Source of the DNA: Bradyrhizobium sp. sGM-13 | GTDB lineage: Bacteria; Pseudomonadota; Alphaproteobacteria; Rhizobiales; Xanthobacteraceae | Reading direction: 5' to 3' | DNA length: 64,000 nt | Assembly (NCBI RefSeq): GCF_018398875.1 | Contig: NZ_JAGWDK010000011.1 | Span: 124,001 to 188,000, forward strand | Made by a program: the position numbers and the translations under genes | Notes under the pieces: generated by a model | Database searches by the model: none | Told to the model about the DNA's origin: nothing | The model's input: only the letters and a program-made list of their open reading frames with translations | Shown here: positions 63,944 to 64,000 of the stretch, piece after piece | Layout of the letters: each line of letters starts with the position of its first letter | Position numbering within the stretch: the stretch's first letter is position 1

Positions 63944-64000
63944 CCACTTCTCCAAGGTTTTGTCGAACGACAAACAGTTCGGCTTCTTCAGGCACCGTTC

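Overview
The window looks like chromosome from a high-GC alphaproteobacterium of the Hyphomicrobiales, most likely Bradyrhizobium or a close Nitrobacteraceae relative. This is inferred from recognised protein families and gene orders: lgt-midA-pgeF, rplY-pth-ychF, uvrC-pgsA-moaD-moaE, an FMN-riboswitch-controlled type II lumazine synthase, and many small proteins of types I associate with this genus. Dense families of palindromic intergenic repeats support it. No rRNA, tRNA, CRISPR array or intact transposase was seen.

Layout. 0-9.3 kb: end of a heme peroxidase gene, a GST, an HD-domain protein, an enoyl-CoA hydratase divergent from a TetR regulator, two SnoaL-like proteins, small membrane proteins and a tandem MaoC pair. 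9.5-20.5 kb: translation and envelope housekeeping (ychF, pth, rplY, a UbiK-like gene, a dienelactone hydrolase, lgt, midA, pgeF, a lipoprotein, prs), an SDR and ribH2 with its FMN riboswitch. 20.7-33.2 kb: a Tat-exported Bug-type binding protein, a GT-C-like membrane protein, a YbjN protein, proC, a FlK-like thioesterase, a tautomerase, hisS, two branched-chain aminotransferases, and a divergent MarR/response regulator/histidine kinase operon. 33.2-38 kb: small exported proteins, an RNase T2, rlmJ, a cold-shock protein and an outer-membrane barrel. 38.2-47.9 kb: uvrC-pgsA-moaD-moaE-prmB, a class III aminotransferase, a holin-like membrane protein, a TipF-like degenerate EAL protein, a HAD hydrolase and a CheY-like receiver.

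48.1-52.5 kb is the only clearly accessory stretch. It holds an integrase remnant, small Cys-rich or Tat-exported proteins, a 5'-truncated beta-propeller gene between ~135-bp direct repeats, a zinc-ribbon microprotein, a possible NepR-like protein and a decayed Cys-rich gene. 52.6-64 kb returns to the core: ribF, a sugar acetyltransferase, ileS with a long histone-H1-like Lys/Ala tail, lspA, an exported protein, a paired active/inactive M16 peptidase operon, arfB, and a DUF2892-ECF sigma factor pair.

The most unusual points are the ileS tail, a low-GC mosaic block inside hisS, the repeat-flanked insertion at 49.4-51.4 kb, palindromes overlapping the start codons of two regulators, two TTAA-N7-TTAA CtrA-type boxes, and a perfect 13-bp hairpin abutting a ribosome-binding site. 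I did not find a clear new multi-gene defence or metabolic system; the accessory block is the best place to look further.
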